This document shows, piece by piece, positions 8,016 through 16,390 of a stretch of DNA of 64,000 bases (positions are counted from its first letter, which is position 1; each line of letters starts with the position of its first letter). The translations under genes were made by a program, and so were the position numbers. Source of the stretch: Vulcanimicrobiota bacterium (GTDB taxonomy: Bacteria; Vulcanimicrobiota; Vulcanimicrobiia; Vulcanimicrobiales; Vulcanimicrobiaceae); the NCBI GenBank assembly GCA_003168375.1, contig PMSI01000001.1, forward strand, positions 744,001 to 808,000, given 5' to 3'. The notes below the pieces were generated by a model, which saw nothing but the letters and a program-made list of their open reading frames with translations, had not been told where the DNA came from and ran no database searches.

Positions 8016-8992
8016 TGATCTGGGATGCTCCAGCACGCGCGCGGCTCCGCAACGTCCTGGCGGAGTTGTACCCCTCGCAAGCTGACGCCCGCGTCTTCGT
8101 GGGCGATGTCGAATTTCCGCAAGCGCGCTTGTCGTTTGAACCGCAATCGATCAACACGTGGTTTTCGATCATCGAATACGCGAAGAACGCCGGCAAGATC
8201 GACGCGGTCCTCGATCGGGCACGCACGGACTGGCCCGACCATGAAACGCTCGCCACGCTCGCCGCGGGAATTCTACCGCCGTCGCTCGACGGGCCGGATC
8301 CTTCCACATGGCACGGCCTCGGCGCCAATCGCCTCGAAGCGATCATGGGTGATCAAAGCAAGCTCGTTCCGATAAGCTACTTGGAGATCGGCCTCGAACG
8401 GGCACGTTCGGTGGCACTCGTCGCCTTTCGCGATGGAAGCTCCGGCACCGGATTCTTGACAACGGATAACGTCCTGATCACGAACAACCACGTCATCGCA
8501 GACAACGCCGCCGCACTCGATGCCGTCGTGAAGTTCAACCACCAACAGAGCGCGGCCGGCACCGACCGTGCCGTCGAATCGTGCCGGCTTGCGCCGGACA
8601 TCTTCTTTGCAACGTCGCGAGAAAACGACTGGACAGCGGTCGCCGTGGCAGACGATCCGAACTCTCGCTGGGGTGCAATCGATCTGTACGAAACCGCGAT
8701 CGCGAAGGAAGACCGGGTCAACATCATCCAGCATCCCGGCGGTGGACACAAGCAGATCGCGTTCTATTCCAACGTCGTCGTGTACGTCGGCGACGGTCGG
8801 GTCCAATACCTCACCGACACGTTGCCGGGATCGTCGGGCTCACCGGTTTTCGACCGCGATTGGAACGTCGTGGCACTGCATCACAGCGGCGGGTGGCACG
8901 TCGAACCGGGCCGATCGAGGCAAACGCACTGGCGCAACGAAGGGATCTCGATGAACGTCGTGCGCGCGGGGATCGCGGCCGCACGTTCTTGA
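8015..8992 (+). CDS. EAD1-trypsin-like serine protease
   Basis: Protein of 325 residues. Residues 1-82 resemble effector-associated domain 1 (LRNVLAELYPS ... INTWFSIIEYAKNAGKIDAV). A linker with VPISYLEIGLERARSVALV (118-136) leads into a trypsin fold: His159 in TNNHVI, Asp205 in ENDWTAVAV and Ser274 in PGSSGSPVF, so the triad is complete. There is no signal peptide, so it is cytosolic. EAD1-trypsins are known as effectors in conflict-system surveys (Aravind group); EADs recruit the effector to a partner with a like domain, here the gene just upstream. The start shares base 8015 with the upstream stop. Confidence 0.85.
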   Translation: MIWDAPARARLRNVLAELYPSQADARVFVGDVEFPQARLSFEPQSINTWFSIIEYAKNAGKIDAVLDRARTDWPDHETLATLAAGILPPSLDGPDPSTWHGLGANRLEAIMGDQSKLVPISYLEIGLERARSVALVAFRDGSSGTGFLTTDNVLITNNHVIADNAAALDAVVKFNHQQSAAGTDRAVESCRLAPDIFFATSRENDWTAVAVADDPNSRWGAIDLYETAIAKEDRVNIIQHPGGGHKQIAFYSNVVVYVGDGRVQYLTDTLPGSSGSPVFDRDWNVVALHHSGGWHVEPGRSRQTHWRNEGISMNVVRAGIAAARS

Positions 8993-8998
8993 CCTGAC

Positions 8999-9913
8999 TC
9001 AGACGGTGAGCCAGACGAGCGCCAGGATCGTGTTCGTCTTCGCGATGTACTGCGAGTCCGAGCGCGTCTTCCCGTTCGGTGCGGCGTGGAACGCCTCGGA
9101 GTCCTTGCCCCAGGCGGTTTCCATGCCTAGCGCGACCTCGTCCGGTGTTCCGCCTACGGCCTGCCAGAGCTTCGCCCTTGCGAGGTCTTCACTCGCACCG
9201 GCAAACTCCGTCCCGGTCTTCATCGCCGCCGTCACTTGCTTGTCCCAGGGCGTCAGCATCGTGTCGCGCCGCTTGAGAATGTCGTTCGCGTGCACCGTTT
9301 CGTGCTCGGTGACCTGGGTGACGAGTGCGTCCGGACCCTTCGGTCCGGTGACGGTGAGGTTTGCACTCTCCGCTTCGACGTCGTTGAGGTTGAAATAGGA
9401 GCGGCGCATCTGGTCGAGCTGCACCCGGGTCGTCCAGGGCGGCGCCATCGGCAAGTACATGCGGTATCCGACATGGTTGGTCGGAACCGAGGTCACGCGT
9501 GCCTTGAATGTCTCGCCGTCGGCGCGCACCGCGACATCGGGCTTCTTCAGCGCAACCGCGGCCCAGCCGTCGTTCTCGCCGCTTTGATACAGCCGCCCGT
9601 TGACGCTCGGCGGGGTGAAACCGTTGACCCCGTGGTACGCGGCCTGGTTCGCGGCCAGGTCGATGTTTTTCACGGTGCCGGTTTCACCGAGGATCTGCCG
9701 CTGCACGACGCCCTCGCCCGGCTCGGCGAGCCGCCGCAGGTCGTGCCCGAGCGCGGCCGGCCGTGCGGAAACAGCCGGCGAGCCGCCGGGCAGCGGCGAG
9801 CGTGCCGTTGCATCCGGCTTCGACACCTTCCTCACCACACGAAGCAGCTGGTACATCACACCTTTTCGCACCCGTATGGGCCGCCGGAACATCGCGGTGG
9901 TTCGGTGGGCCAT
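8999..9913 (-). CDS. Putative zinc metallopeptidase with HExxH motif
   Basis: Protein of 304 residues. HETVH at 204-208 is an HExxH zinc-binding motif inside a helix; the third ligand is not certain. The N-terminal 75 residues are basic and Pro/Ala-rich and end in GVVQRQ, a short motif seen ahead of DUF4157-like peptidase domains in proteins linked to contractile injection systems; no such system is in this window. No signal peptide or membrane helix. An AGGGA box lies 6 bases before ATG 9913. It ends 7 bases from the convergent protease gene. Function in defence or as a toxin is possible but not shown. Confidence 0.5.
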   Translation of the reverse strand: MAHRTTAMFRRPIRVRKGVMYQLLRVVRKVSKPDATARSPLPGGSPAVSARPAALGHDLRRLAEPGEGVVQRQILGETGTVKNIDLAANQAAYHGVNGFTPPSVNGRLYQSGENDGWAAVALKKPDVAVRADGETFKARVTSVPTNHVGYRMYLPMAPPWTTRVQLDQMRRSYFNLNDVEAESANLTVTGPKGPDALVTQVTEHETVHANDILKRRDTMLTPWDKQVTAAMKTGTEFAGASEDLARAKLWQAVGGTPDEVALGMETAWGKDSEAFHAAPNGKTRSDSQYIAKTNTILALVWLTV

Positions 9914-9934
9914 CGCGCGTCCCTGGGGGTTGGA

Positions 9935-11380
9935 TCAGCCGGTGGCGACGAGTTCCTTTTCGTCGGCGCTGCGACCGGCGGAACGGCGGAGGCCCGCGTC
10001 GAGTTCGGCGGCGAGTCCCGAGAGCGCGATCGGCAGATCGCCGTCGAGGAGCTCTTCGCGGGCGAGTTTCAGCGCGGCGCGATCGTGCTCCGTCGCGGTA
10101 ACGGCGTCGCCCGCGGCCCAAGCCGCTTCGGCGTCGCGCAGATGGGCGCGGACGCGGCGCGCGTCGATCACGAACAGGTCGAGGTTCAGCGCGAGCTCGT
10201 CGCCGAACGCGACATAGTGCGAGAGGTCGGCGTAGCCGACGACGGCGGCCAGCGACCGGCGCATCGTGCTGCACGCGGAGCGCAGGCTCTGCGCGGCCAG
10301 CTGACGGTCGGCTTCGGGCCAGAACACGCGCAGCAGCGTCTCACGCCGCGCGCGGCCCTGCGGCTGCAGTGCGAGGTAGGCGAAGATCTGCGAGTCGCGG
10401 CGGCGGAACCAGGCGACACGCTGCCCTTCGATGCGCACGTCCGGTTTGCCGAAGAGGCGCACCGCGAACGGGGCGAGCGCGCGGCTCGGCGCCGGAGCGC
10501 TGACGCGAGCGACGCGCGCGATCGCGCGATACGGGCGGTACGAGCTCTCGCTCCAGCGCACGAACAGTCCGCGCTGCTCGAGGTGATCGAGCGTCGCTTC
10601 CTCGGCGAGTTCGCCGTCGAAGACTTTGCGCGCGGCGGCGGCGAGCGCCGAATCCTCGCCGGCGAGTGCTTCGTCGATGAAACGGCGCATGAAGCGCACG
10701 TTGTTCCGGCGCCAGCGGTCGAAGGCGCCGTCGAGCGAACGTCCGGCCGACGCGGTTTCACGGATCGAGGCGCAGAGCGCGATCGCCCAGCCTTCGGTGT
10801 CGTGGACGAGCCGGCCGATCTCGCGTTCGTCGGCCGCGTCGAGCCGTGCGGCTTCGGCGAGCCGCGTCGCTTCCTCGACGGTGAACGCGAGGCGGTCGGC
10901 GTCGAGCACCGCGCCCAGGCCCAGCGAGATCAGGCGGGTGGCGTCGACGACGTCGCGCGCGCGGGTCGCGTAGACGAACGTCACGTTGTCGGGGGCTTCG
11001 TAGATGAACCGGCGCAGGGCGGCCTGGACGGGGTCGGGCGAACGGTCGACCTCGTCGACCAGCACTTCGCACCGGCCGGCGGATTCAAAGGCGGAGAGCA
11101 GGGCGTCGTCGTCCTGGGGCTCCGGAAAACCGAACGAGCGGGCGATCGCGCTTCGGAGGCTCTCCGTCGTCGCGTCGCCGTCGAGCGTCATGTAGCCGGC
11201 CCGGTGCCGCGGTGCGGCCGCGTAGGTCACGAGGGCGGTCGTCTTGCCGGAGCCCGACGGGGCCGCGACCAGGCGCAACGGAACATCGGCGTGGTCTGAA
11301 AGCCAGCCGGAGATCCGTTCCCGCCGAATCGTATCGGGGGCGAGCTTGGGGAGCTTCGCCCGCGACGATGCCTCGTGCAC
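9935..11380 (-). CDS. STAND-like ATPase fused to BTAD/SARP-type regulator
   Basis: Protein of 481 residues. N-terminal P-loop ATPase with Walker A APSGSGKTT (residues about 40-48) and VLVDEVDRS as Walker B-like motif, in the MalT/LuxR-STAND style. From about residue 310 there is a winged-helix DNA-binding domain (VRLFGKPDVRIEGQRV ... LLRVFWPEADRQLAAQSLRS) followed by a short BTAD-type helical domain. This is a transcription regulator, probably driven by nucleotide and ligand binding. No TPR repeats are visible. GTG start with a GGAGAGG box 6-7 bases upstream. A 22-base inverted repeat lies just ahead of the gene. It is the most likely regulator of the neighbouring block. Confidence 0.78.
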   Translation of the reverse strand: MHEASSRAKLPKLAPDTIRRERISGWLSDHADVPLRLVAAPSGSGKTTALVTYAAAPRHRAGYMTLDGDATTESLRSAIARSFGFPEPQDDDALLSAFESAGRCEVLVDEVDRSPDPVQAALRRFIYEAPDNVTFVYATRARDVVDATRLISLGLGAVLDADRLAFTVEEATRLAEAARLDAADEREIGRLVHDTEGWAIALCASIRETASAGRSLDGAFDRWRRNNVRFMRRFIDEALAGEDSALAAAARKVFDGELAEEATLDHLEQRGLFVRWSESSYRPYRAIARVARVSAPAPSRALAPFAVRLFGKPDVRIEGQRVAWFRRRDSQIFAYLALQPQGRARRETLLRVFWPEADRQLAAQSLRSACSTMRRSLAAVVGYADLSHYVAFGDELALNLDLFVIDARRVRAHLRDAEAAWAAGDAVTATEHDRAALKLAREELLDGDLPIALSGLAAELDAGLRRSAGRSADEKELVATG

Positions 11381-11393
11381 CTAGTCCCTCTCC

Positions 11394-11415
11394 GTATAGG
11401 TCTTTGGGCCTATAC
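11394..11415. promoter_or_regulatory. Inverted repeat, candidate operator
   Basis: Perfect 7-base arms GTATAGG (11394-11400) and CCTATAC (11409-11415) around an 8-base spacer. It lies 14 bases before the GTG start of the ATPase/BTAD regulator, between its ribosome site and the probable promoter, so autoregulation is a natural reading. There is no T-run, so it is not an intrinsic terminator. Confidence 0.4.
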
Positions 11416-11474
11416 AATTACCCCTTGTGTGACCGGCCTAACACTCGTTCCTATCGCGAAATGTAAGACTTCCG

Positions 11475-12878
11475 TCACTTGCTTCCAAGGCGAAGCGGGC
11501 GGACGACCGTTTCCAGGCCGACCCCCCGCTGCAAGGTCACGCGTACGGTGTAGGCGCCGGGGGCGGTGGGGGCGGTCATCGCGACGCTGCGCTCTCCGCG
11601 GCGAAGGTCGGCGCCCGAGAGTTCGGCGTCGTCCCGGTCCCGGATGATCTGGACCCGGGCCCCGTCGGCGAACGGGATCTCGACGACGAACGGATCGCCC
11701 GGGCGCACCGGCGAGGGCCGGATCGAGAACGTGTCCCCGCCGCCGACGTCGATGACGGTGGCGTTCGAGACAGTCGCCGGCGCTTGCACCGCGGCTTTCG
11801 CGCCGGGCGACGCCGCAACCGTCGGGGCGGCGGTCGGGGGCGCGAGCGCGGCCGGGATCGGGACGCGCGTCTCCTCACCGGCGTCGGCGCCGCCGGCGGT
11901 TGCGACCAGCATGTACGGCTCGCGGGGTCCGGCCGGCGGCGCGGGGACCTGGGTGATCCCCGTCCCGGCCGGGGTCGTGGTCGCGAACCAGATCGCTCCG
12001 GCCCGGTCGACGATCGCCAGGCGTACGTCGCGCGCGACGGCCGAGTACCGGACGGTGAGCGGGGCGTTCGGGCGCGGCGGGTCGACGGCGAGGCTGGCGA
12101 TCCGCGGCGGCGGGGTGGCGACGATCCGGATCGCCGGGGGCGGCGTCGCCCGGCCGTAGGCCGCGTCCCGGGTGTCGCTGCCGAAGGCGTTCGCGATCGC
12201 GACGTGCAGGCTCGCGGCGTCGCCGCGCCCGACCGGCATCGTACCGGCCGCGCCCGGCAGCGCGCCGCGGGAGACGACCTCGCCGCGAGCGTCGCGCAGT
12301 TCGTACGACCGCGCGCCGTCGCCGGAGGTCGACCAGCTCGCGACCAGCCGGCCGTCGGGGGTGGCCAGGAGCGCCGCATCGACGATGCGCGGACGCTCGA
12401 ACGCGAAAGCTACGATCACCGCCCCGGCGAGCAGGGCGGCCACACCAAGGGCGCCGACGGGCGCCGCCCAGCGCCGGCGAGCGCGGCCGCCGCGCGGCGG
12501 CGGCGCCTCGACGATCAGGTGGACGCCCTCGCCGTGGACCTCGGCGGCGATCCGCTCGTACGCCAGGGCGGAGTCGAGCGCGAAACCGGTGCGGATCGCC
12601 GCGTGCGGCTCAACCTCGACGGCGAGCGTGGCGACCGGGCGGCCCTCGTCGATGCGGATCGCGATGACCGACGCCGCGAGAATACCGTCGGTGCCGTTCG
12701 TGACGCGCAGCTCGTAACGGGCGCCGCTCGCGTCGATCCCGATCGGCTCCAGCTCGCACGCAACGGCGCCGGAGGGCGTCGCGAGGAGACCCCGCCCGCC
12801 GTGCGACAACGCATCGGAGATGCCGAGAGCGCTGGTGCCCCTCCTCGCGATCACGTTCGTCGACGTGCTCGGCTTCAC
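11475..12878 (-). CDS. Single-pass membrane protein with Ig-like extracellular part
   Basis: Protein of up to 467 residues. Residues 1-135 are cytosolic-like, one membrane helix spans about 138-160 (VGALGVAALLAGAVIVAFAF), and the rest is Pro/Ala/Thr-rich with two or three beta-sandwich-like segments, the last near PGAYTVRVTLQRGVGLETVV. No family recognised; a surface or envelope protein is likely. The longest start (ATG 12878) overlaps the divergent MFS gene by 59 bases; TTG 12809 would avoid the overlap but no clear ribosome site supports any choice. Confidence 0.6.
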   Translation of the reverse strand: MKPSTSTNVIARRGTSALGISDALSHGGRGLLATPSGAVACELEPIGIDASGARYELRVTNGTDGILAASVIAIRIDEGRPVATLAVEVEPHAAIRTGFALDSALAYERIAAEVHGEGVHLIVEAPPPRGGRARRRWAAPVGALGVAALLAGAVIVAFAFERPRIVDAALLATPDGRLVASWSTSGDGARSYELRDARGEVVSRGALPGAAGTMPVGRGDAASLHVAIANAFGSDTRDAAYGRATPPPAIRIVATPPPRIASLAVDPPRPNAPLTVRYSAVARDVRLAIVDRAGAIWFATTTPAGTGITQVPAPPAGPREPYMLVATAGGADAGEETRVPIPAALAPPTAAPTVAASPGAKAAVQAPATVSNATVIDVGGGDTFSIRPSPVRPGDPFVVEIPFADGARVQIIRDRDDAELSGADLRRGERSVAMTAPTAPGAYTVRVTLQRGVGLETVVRPLRLGSK

Positions 12879-13992
12879 GATCTTGATCCCGATCCTGCCC
12901 TTCTACGCCGAGCATTTCGGCGCATCGCCGACGATCATCGGCGCCATTTACGCAACGTTCGCAGTGTGCTCGCTGGTGGCTTCGCCGTTCTGGGGTCGTC
13001 TCAGTGATCGTATCGGACGAAAAGGCGTTCTCATCGCGGCTCAGGTGGCGTCCCTGTTCGGTTTTTCGCTGCTCGCGGCCGGAACCGCACTCTGGACCGT
13101 CTTCGTCGCCCGGGCGATCGAGGGTCTCGGCGGCGGCGGGCTGGGGGTGACGCAGGCGTACGTCACCGACGTTACCACGCCCGGCTATCGCGCCCGGGCG
13201 TTCGGCCTGGTCGGCGCGACGTTCGGTCTCGCCTTTCTGATCGGGCCCGCGCTGGCCGGCGTCCTGGTCCGCTTCGGATACCAGGTGCCGTTTGCGGTCG
13301 CCGCCGCGCTGGCCGGGCTCACCCTCGTGCTGACGATCGTTCTGCTGCCCGAATCGAAGGGCGCGGTGAAGACTGCGCCGACGCTCGGCGAGATCCGGGC
13401 ATCGCTGCGTTCGCCGGTGCTCGGGCGTTTGATCCTGACCCAGTTCGCGTTCGCGATCGCGTTCACGTCGTGGGTGACGGTCTTCGCGCTCTACGTCGAG
13501 CGCGTCTTCGGCTTCGGGCCGACGCAGACCGCGAACATGTTCATCGTCTCCAGCGTCGTCGCGATCGTCGTGCAGACCACGTTGATCGGCAAACTCGTCG
13601 ACCGCTACGGCGAGGGCCGCGTCGCGGTCGCCGGGCTCGCCTGCGCGATCGCGGCGTACGGCGGGGTCGGATTCGTCACGACGGTTCCGGTGCTGTTCGC
13701 GTTCGTCGTGCTGTGGGCGCTCTCGAGCGCGCTGCTCCGGCCGGCGCTCGTCGCGCTGATCTCGGATGCCGCACCCGCCGCTCAGCGCGGCACGATCCTG
13801 AGCGTCAACGACAGCCTCAACAACCTCGCGTTCCTGATGGCGCCGTTCATCTCGACGACGGTACTGCAGTTCAATCCCCACCTCACCGGCGTCGTCCCGG
13901 CGACGGCCGCCTGCGTCGCGATTGCGATCGGCTACCGGCTTTTCACTGCGCCGCGTCCCGCGCCAATGAACGAAGCCGCCGAGGCCGCGTGA
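12820..13992 (+). CDS. MFS transporter, TetA-like drug exporter
   Basis: Protein of 390 residues with 12 predicted helices. FVDVLGFTILIPILPFY in helix 1 and the MFS motif A GRLSDRIGRKGVL between helices 2 and 3 place it in the TCR/TetA group of proton-driven drug exporters (DHA1). The substrate cannot be read from sequence. ATG 12820 or GTG 12835 could be the start; both keep helix 1. Confidence 0.85.
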   Translation: MPRALVPLLAITFVDVLGFTILIPILPFYAEHFGASPTIIGAIYATFAVCSLVASPFWGRLSDRIGRKGVLIAAQVASLFGFSLLAAGTALWTVFVARAIEGLGGGGLGVTQAYVTDVTTPGYRARAFGLVGATFGLAFLIGPALAGVLVRFGYQVPFAVAAALAGLTLVLTIVLLPESKGAVKTAPTLGEIRASLRSPVLGRLILTQFAFAIAFTSWVTVFALYVERVFGFGPTQTANMFIVSSVVAIVVQTTLIGKLVDRYGEGRVAVAGLACAIAAYGGVGFVTTVPVLFAFVVLWALSSALLRPALVALISDAAPAAQRGTILSVNDSLNNLAFLMAPFISTTVLQFNPHLTGVVPATAACVAIAIGYRLFTAPRPAPMNEAAEAA

Positions 13993-14023
13993 GCGTGCCG
14001 ACCGGCACGCGTCAGTGGACCGT

Positions 14024-14275
14024 TCAACCTCGCGGCGGAGAACCCCAGCCCGACTGCACGTAGACGCCGTCGACGACGATCGCCGGCACCGTCGGGTCGC
14101 CGCCGGTGTAGGCGAACATCGCTACCCGTTGCGCGGGGTCGTTCTGGGCGTCGTGCAGTTCGTACGGGTAGCCGCGCGCGTCGAAATGCTCGCGCGCCTG
14201 CTGGCAGTACGGACAATCCGGCGAGACGTACATCTCGACGCGGTGCCCCGGTTCGAGCCGTTCGAGATCGCTCAT
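14024..14275 (-). CDS. Glutaredoxin-like protein
   Basis: Thioredoxin-fold protein of 83 residues with the active site CPYC (SPDCPYCQQAREHF, residues 17-30) and the cis-proline region DPTVPAIVVDG. It reduces disulfides or mixed glutathione disulfides. The end VYVQSGWGSPPRG is longer than usual. ATG overlaps the stop of the TIGR00300 gene (ATGA), so the two are coupled. Confidence 0.85.
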   Translation of the reverse strand: MSDLERLEPGHRVEMYVSPDCPYCQQAREHFDARGYPYELHDAQNDPAQRVAMFAYTGGDPTVPAIVVDGVYVQSGWGSPPRG

Positions 14276-15543
14276 CCGGCCGCGGCTCCCCGCGCGTCGG
14301 CTTCGGCGCTCTCGATCGCGAGCGCGAGCTCGCGCAGAAACGACGAAGCGTCCATCACGATGCCGAGGCTTTGGTGCGAGCCGCGGTCGGCGAGCTTCGT
14401 GACCGACGCCGGATTGATGTCGACGCAGACCGTCTTGCAACTCGCGGGCAGCAAGTTGCCGACCGCGATCGAGTGGAGCAGCGTGCAGACCATCAGCGCC
14501 ATCCCGATCTCCGGGACGTAGTGGCGCATCGCGCGCTGGCATTCGATCACGTCGGTGATCACCTCGGGGAGCGGACCGTCGTCGCGGATCGATCCGCAGA
14601 GCACGACCGGGATCTCCTTGCGGTACGCCTCGTACATGACGCCCGAGCTGAGCATTCCGCGTTCGATCGCCGGACGGATCCCGCCCGCGGCGCGGATGCG
14701 GTTGACGGCGCGCAAGTGGTGGACGTGCCCTTCCTCGGCGGGAAATGCGTCCTCCAGATTCACGCCGAGCGAGGTGCCGAAGAACTGCGACTCGATGTCG
14801 TGGAGAGCAAGCGCGTTGCCCGCATAGAGCGCGGTGACGTAGCCGTCGCGAATCAGCTCGGCGAGGTACGGCCCGGCCCCGGTGTGGATGATCGCAGGAC
14901 CACCGACGACCAGCACGCGCTTCCCCGACGCGAGCACCGCCAGCAGCTCGCGCGCGAGCTCGCCGAGCAGCGCGTGACGCGGCTTCTCGCTCGAGACGGC
15001 GCTCGCCATGAACTCGAACACCGCCTTGCGGCGCGAGCGCTGCGGCAGATTGACCTTCACGCCTTCGTGGCCGACCACGACGCAGTCGCCGGCCTTCACG
15101 TCGGACGGGGCGACCGTCATCGCGCCGCCGTCGTCGAGCACGATCGCGCAGTCCATCTCCGGCCGCTCGACCGGCAGCCACACGCCGTCGAGGCGGACCT
15201 CGGTCGCGTAGTTGGTCGTCGCGTAGAAGTCGTCCGGCAGGATCCCGTCGGCGGGGGCCGGCTCGGTGACGACGTCGCCTTCGTCGACCACGACCGCGCC
15301 GGTCTCGCGCTGGAGCTTCTCCAGCACCTCGTCGAGGTGCGCGGGGTCCTCGGCCTCGATGCGGAGCCGCGCATACGAGGGCTCGGTCTTGGTCTGACCC
15401 GACTCGAAATCTTCGATCACGTAGGCGGTCCGCTCGTCGTCGGTCAGGATCCCCAGCACGCGGTTGAAGATACCGGAGTCGATGATGTGACCGCGGAGCT
15501 CGATGCGGCGGACGCCTGCGGGAGACGGCGAAGCCGATGCCAT
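14272..15543 (-). CDS. TIGR00300/LOR-SDH family protein (ornithine cyclodeaminase type)
   Basis: Protein of 423 residues from ATG 15543. RRIELRGHIIDSGIFNRVL opens the family domain; later KRVLVVGGPAIIHTGAGPYL is a Rossmann-like nucleotide site and GTSLGVNLEDAFPAEEGHVHHLRAVN (read in two parts: GTSLGVNLEDAFP and EEGHVHHLRAVN) is strongly family-like. Members fused to arginine dihydrolase (AgrE/ArgZ) convert ornithine to proline, and archaeal stand-alone members act as ornithine cyclodeaminases. The window also has an arginase (56539-57522), so an arginine to ornithine to proline route is possible. The start codon lies on the same CATG as that of RsmI on the other strand. Confidence 0.8.
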   Translation of the reverse strand: MASASPSPAGVRRIELRGHIIDSGIFNRVLGILTDDERTAYVIEDFESGQTKTEPSYARLRIEAEDPAHLDEVLEKLQRETGAVVVDEGDVVTEPAPADGILPDDFYATTNYATEVRLDGVWLPVERPEMDCAIVLDDGGAMTVAPSDVKAGDCVVVGHEGVKVNLPQRSRRKAVFEFMASAVSSEKPRHALLGELARELLAVLASGKRVLVVGGPAIIHTGAGPYLAELIRDGYVTALYAGNALALHDIESQFFGTSLGVNLEDAFPAEEGHVHHLRAVNRIRAAGGIRPAIERGMLSSGVMYEAYRKEIPVVLCGSIRDDGPLPEVITDVIECQRAMRHYVPEIGMALMVCTLLHSIAVGNLLPASCKTVCVDINPASVTKLADRGSHQSLGIVMDASSFLRELALAIESAEADARGAAAG

Positions 15544-16390
15544 GGGGCTCGTGTTCGTACCGACGCCGCTCGGCAACCTCCGCGACGTCACGCTGCGCGC
15601 GGTGGACACCCTGCGCGACGCCTCGCTGATCGTCGCGGAGGACTCACGGGTGGCCCGCCGGCTGCTGAACGCGCTCGGGATCGGGACGAAAGAGATCTGG
15701 ACCTATCACGAGCACAACGCGCGCACGGCCGCCCCCGCCATCCTGGCGCGCGCCCGCACCGAGACCGTTGCGGTGGTGACCGACGCCGGCACCCCGGGGA
15801 TCAGCGATCCGGGTTCGGCGCTCGTCGCCGCCGCGCGGGAAGAGCAGATCCCGATCGAAGTGCTCCCTGGCCCGGCGGCGTTCGTCTGCGCCGCGGTCCT
15901 GTCGGGCTTCGACCTGCGCCGCTTCGCGTTCGCCGGGTTTCCGCCCCGAAGCGGCGGCCCGCGACGGGCCGCGTTTCGCGCCGCGCTCGGCGACACGACC
16001 GTCTGGTACGAAGCCCCGCACCGCATCCGCGAGAGCTTGGCCGACCTCGCTACCGTCGCGCCGGAGCGGCGCGTCTTCCTCGTCCGCGAGCTGAGCAAGC
16101 TGCACGAGCAGCAGGTCCTCGGCACCGCGGCCGAAGTGAACGCCGCGCTGGCGGAGCCGGTCCGCGGCGAGATCGCGTTCGTCGTCGAGGGCGGCGCCGA
16201 CGGCGAGAGAACCGTCGCGCCGCCGGCCGAGCTCGATCTCGACGCCGCGATCGACGCGCTGGTCGCCGAAGGTCTGACCACCTCGGCGATCGCGAAGCGG
16301 CTCGCGGACGCAGGGCACGGCGAACGCCGGCATCTGTACGCGCGCGTCGGCGAGCGCCGCTCCGGCGCTACATCTCCAGAATCGAACTGA
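15542..16390 (+). CDS. rsmI: 16S rRNA 2'-O-methyltransferase RsmI
   Basis: Methylates the ribose of C1402 in 16S rRNA with S-adenosylmethionine. The typical start LVFVPTPLGNLRDVTLRAV is followed by VAEDSRVARRLLN, TDAGTPGISDPG (cofactor site) and RFAFAGFPPRSG. 282 residues from ATG 15542, the usual length. ATG 15503 in the same frame has a GGAG box 4 bases upstream and would add 13 residues; the conserved part begins at 15542. It is divergent to the TIGR00300 gene with overlapping starts. Confidence 0.92.
   Translation: MGLVFVPTPLGNLRDVTLRAVDTLRDASLIVAEDSRVARRLLNALGIGTKEIWTYHEHNARTAAPAILARARTETVAVVTDAGTPGISDPGSALVAAAREEQIPIEVLPGPAAFVCAAVLSGFDLRRFAFAGFPPRSGGPRRAAFRAALGDTTVWYEAPHRIRESLADLATVAPERRVFLVRELSKLHEQQVLGTAAEVNAALAEPVRGEIAFVVEGGADGERTVAPPAELDLDAAIDALVAEGLTTSAIAKRLADAGHGERRHLYARVGERRSGATSPESN

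Noticed and set aside
9236-11299. 687-codon open frame on the plus strand
   Set aside because: Antisense to the HExxH and STAND/BTAD genes, Arg/Ala/Glu-rich shadow typical of GC-rich DNA; the minus-strand frames contain clear motifs.
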